Shown piece after piece: positions 1 to 64,000 of a stretch of DNA of 64,000 nucleotides. The translations under genes and the position numbers were made by a program. Under the pieces are notes generated by a model. The model saw only the letters and a program-made list of their open reading frames with translations. It was not told where the DNA came from and did no database searches. How positions within the stretch are numbered: position 1 is the stretch's first letter; the number at the start of each line of letters is the position of its first letter. Location: assembly GCA_963556495.2 (NCBI GenBank), contig OY747712.1:26652235-26716234 (forward strand), read 5' to 3'. Source of the DNA: Valencia hispanica. Its lineage: Eukaryota; Chordata; Actinopteri; Cyprinodontiformes; Valenciidae.

Positions 1-1012
1 CAAAACAACTCCTCTATTTCAAATGAGTCAGCTTTACTGTGCTTAATTAAGCACACAAAATGACTAAGGAAATTGTGGTGGCTATCAAAAAAAAGATAAA
101 AGCATCAAAGCCTGCACAAGCAGAGTTTATCTTTGCAAATTTATTGAGAAATGGATTCTGAAAATAATTTCTAGATTATTCTATGATTGAAGATGTTTTA
201 AATGTCTGGTGAAATCCAATAAAAATAATTCACAGATGATACCACATTCATTGGGCTTATCACAGGCACTCTATGGAGGAGCAGTGAAGACTGCAAAGCC
301 ATCCCAAAGTTAAAGCAACCGTTGCAAATATTTAAAATAATTTAATTTATACTGGAGAGTTTTACAAATGTAGATGTATGCATAATAAGAAAAAGGTATA
401 TAGTTACATAGTTATATAAATTCATTTTTAATCATAATTTTGTATTTTGACATCAGATTCACCTGTGATGTAACCTCTTTGCACCTCTTTTCAACATTGT
501 GTGTTTTCTGACCCAAGAAAACAATTTTGTCAAAGATTTAGTCCACTTGTTTTGGAAAAACCAAAGAACTAAAATATTGCATAGAATTCAAAGTAGCTGA
601 GAACTTGCCTGTGAACGATAACAGGGCTGTGAAAAAGACGATCCAGTTGTAAACAAGCTAATACTGTATATTGGTTTTGTGCTAAAGAGATTTAAAACAA
701 GGAGAATTAAAGCCAGAATACCGCATGGTTCAAATGGAGGCTATTACTGTTGTCTGGATACCCAAACGGCTGCAACAGTGAATGCATGGGCTATAAAACC
801 AGGAAGACTGGACTGACTGAGCAGCTCAATCAATAGTTTATGCCTGGGTGACCCAGATTGGAACAGCAGTGGTTTTTACAAAATGCTCTTAAACTTGTTC
901 CTTTATGACTACAAATCTAATAGGTATCGACTGAGATTGATTAATATCCTTCAACGTTTATTATATTGAGACTGAAGGAAGTGATTGTAAAAACAAAAAT
1001 AAAAAAAATTAC
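1..1012. other. left edge, intron before the unseen last lama3 exon
   Basis: A+T-rich. I searched the minus strand for the final LG5 motifs (GG turn, GCLRN-like, stop) and saw none, so the last exon is probably outside the window. No other gene or repeat recognised. Confidence 0.5.
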
Positions 1013-63768
<62,756 letters not shown>

Positions 63769-64000
63769 CTATAAAAATACTATCAGCAGACAGAGAAATG
63801 TTAGCACCAGCACAAACAGGGAGATGTGTCACATTTGACTTGAACAGTGACCCATGAGCTCAGGAATTCATGGGGTGAATCTGAGCATTACATAACAAGA
63901 TGAAACAGGATTGCACTGGCTTATTCGCAATGTTCCAAACAGGTTTTAAAAAATTATTTCCTAAAGATGGCATGTCCTTCAGAGACTTAATCTTAAACAC

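Overview
The window is vertebrate, and almost certainly teleost fish, nuclear DNA. Small exons of about 50-230 bp with GT/AG borders sit in A+T-rich introns. The introns are full of Tc1/mariner elements, tRNA-derived SINEs, an L2-like LINE tail and long dinucleotide repeats typical of fish. No prokaryotic features are present and I see only one protein-coding host gene.

That gene fills the minus strand from right to left: the laminin alpha-3 chain gene, lama3. I could place 72 consecutive exons (numbered w1-w72 from the 5' side). They give about 9,360 bases, or about 3,120 codons, of continuous open frame, and every exon junction agrees in codon phase. From right (5') to left (3') they encode: LE modules (63.8-44.9 kb), a domain IV-B/L4b globule (43.7-34.4 kb), more LE modules (30.9-29.1 kb), an L4/domain IV-A globule (28.8-26.1 kb), three to four LE modules (20.8-19.3 kb), the domain II/I coiled coil (19.2-15.0 kb), LG1-LG3 (14.4-9.8 kb), the LG3-LG4 linker and LG4 (6.0-2.1 kb), and most of LG5 (2.1-1.0 kb). 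The LN domain and signal peptide of the long form lie beyond the right edge. The last part of LG5 with the stop codon lies beyond the left edge.

Between the last L4 exon (26.1 kb) and the next LE exon (20.7 kb) lies an alternative first exon at 21.2-21.5 kb. It encodes a signal peptide and joins the downstream LE exon in phase. This is the two-promoter architecture known for mammalian LAMA3 (short alpha-3A and long alpha-3B chains) and is the best reason for choosing lama3 over the closely related lama5. A perfect AP-1 site and a TATA-like box lie just upstream. The short isoform would share all coiled-coil and LG exons with the long one.

The introns act as transposon graveyards. The clearest are a TA-flanked Tc1-like element with a second inverted-repeat element inside it (31.3-33.2 kb), a three-layer nest filling one intron (37.5-40.6 kb), an internally deleted Tc1 copy (54.2-55.3 kb) and an L2-like LINE 3' end (56.3-57.1 kb). 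I found no convincing new molecular system. The most interesting host-gene points are the conserved internal promoter, two polybasic RRKRRQ sites (one beside an RGD), a Trp-to-Phe change in LG5, and an exon whose donor lies inside a longer coding-like stretch.
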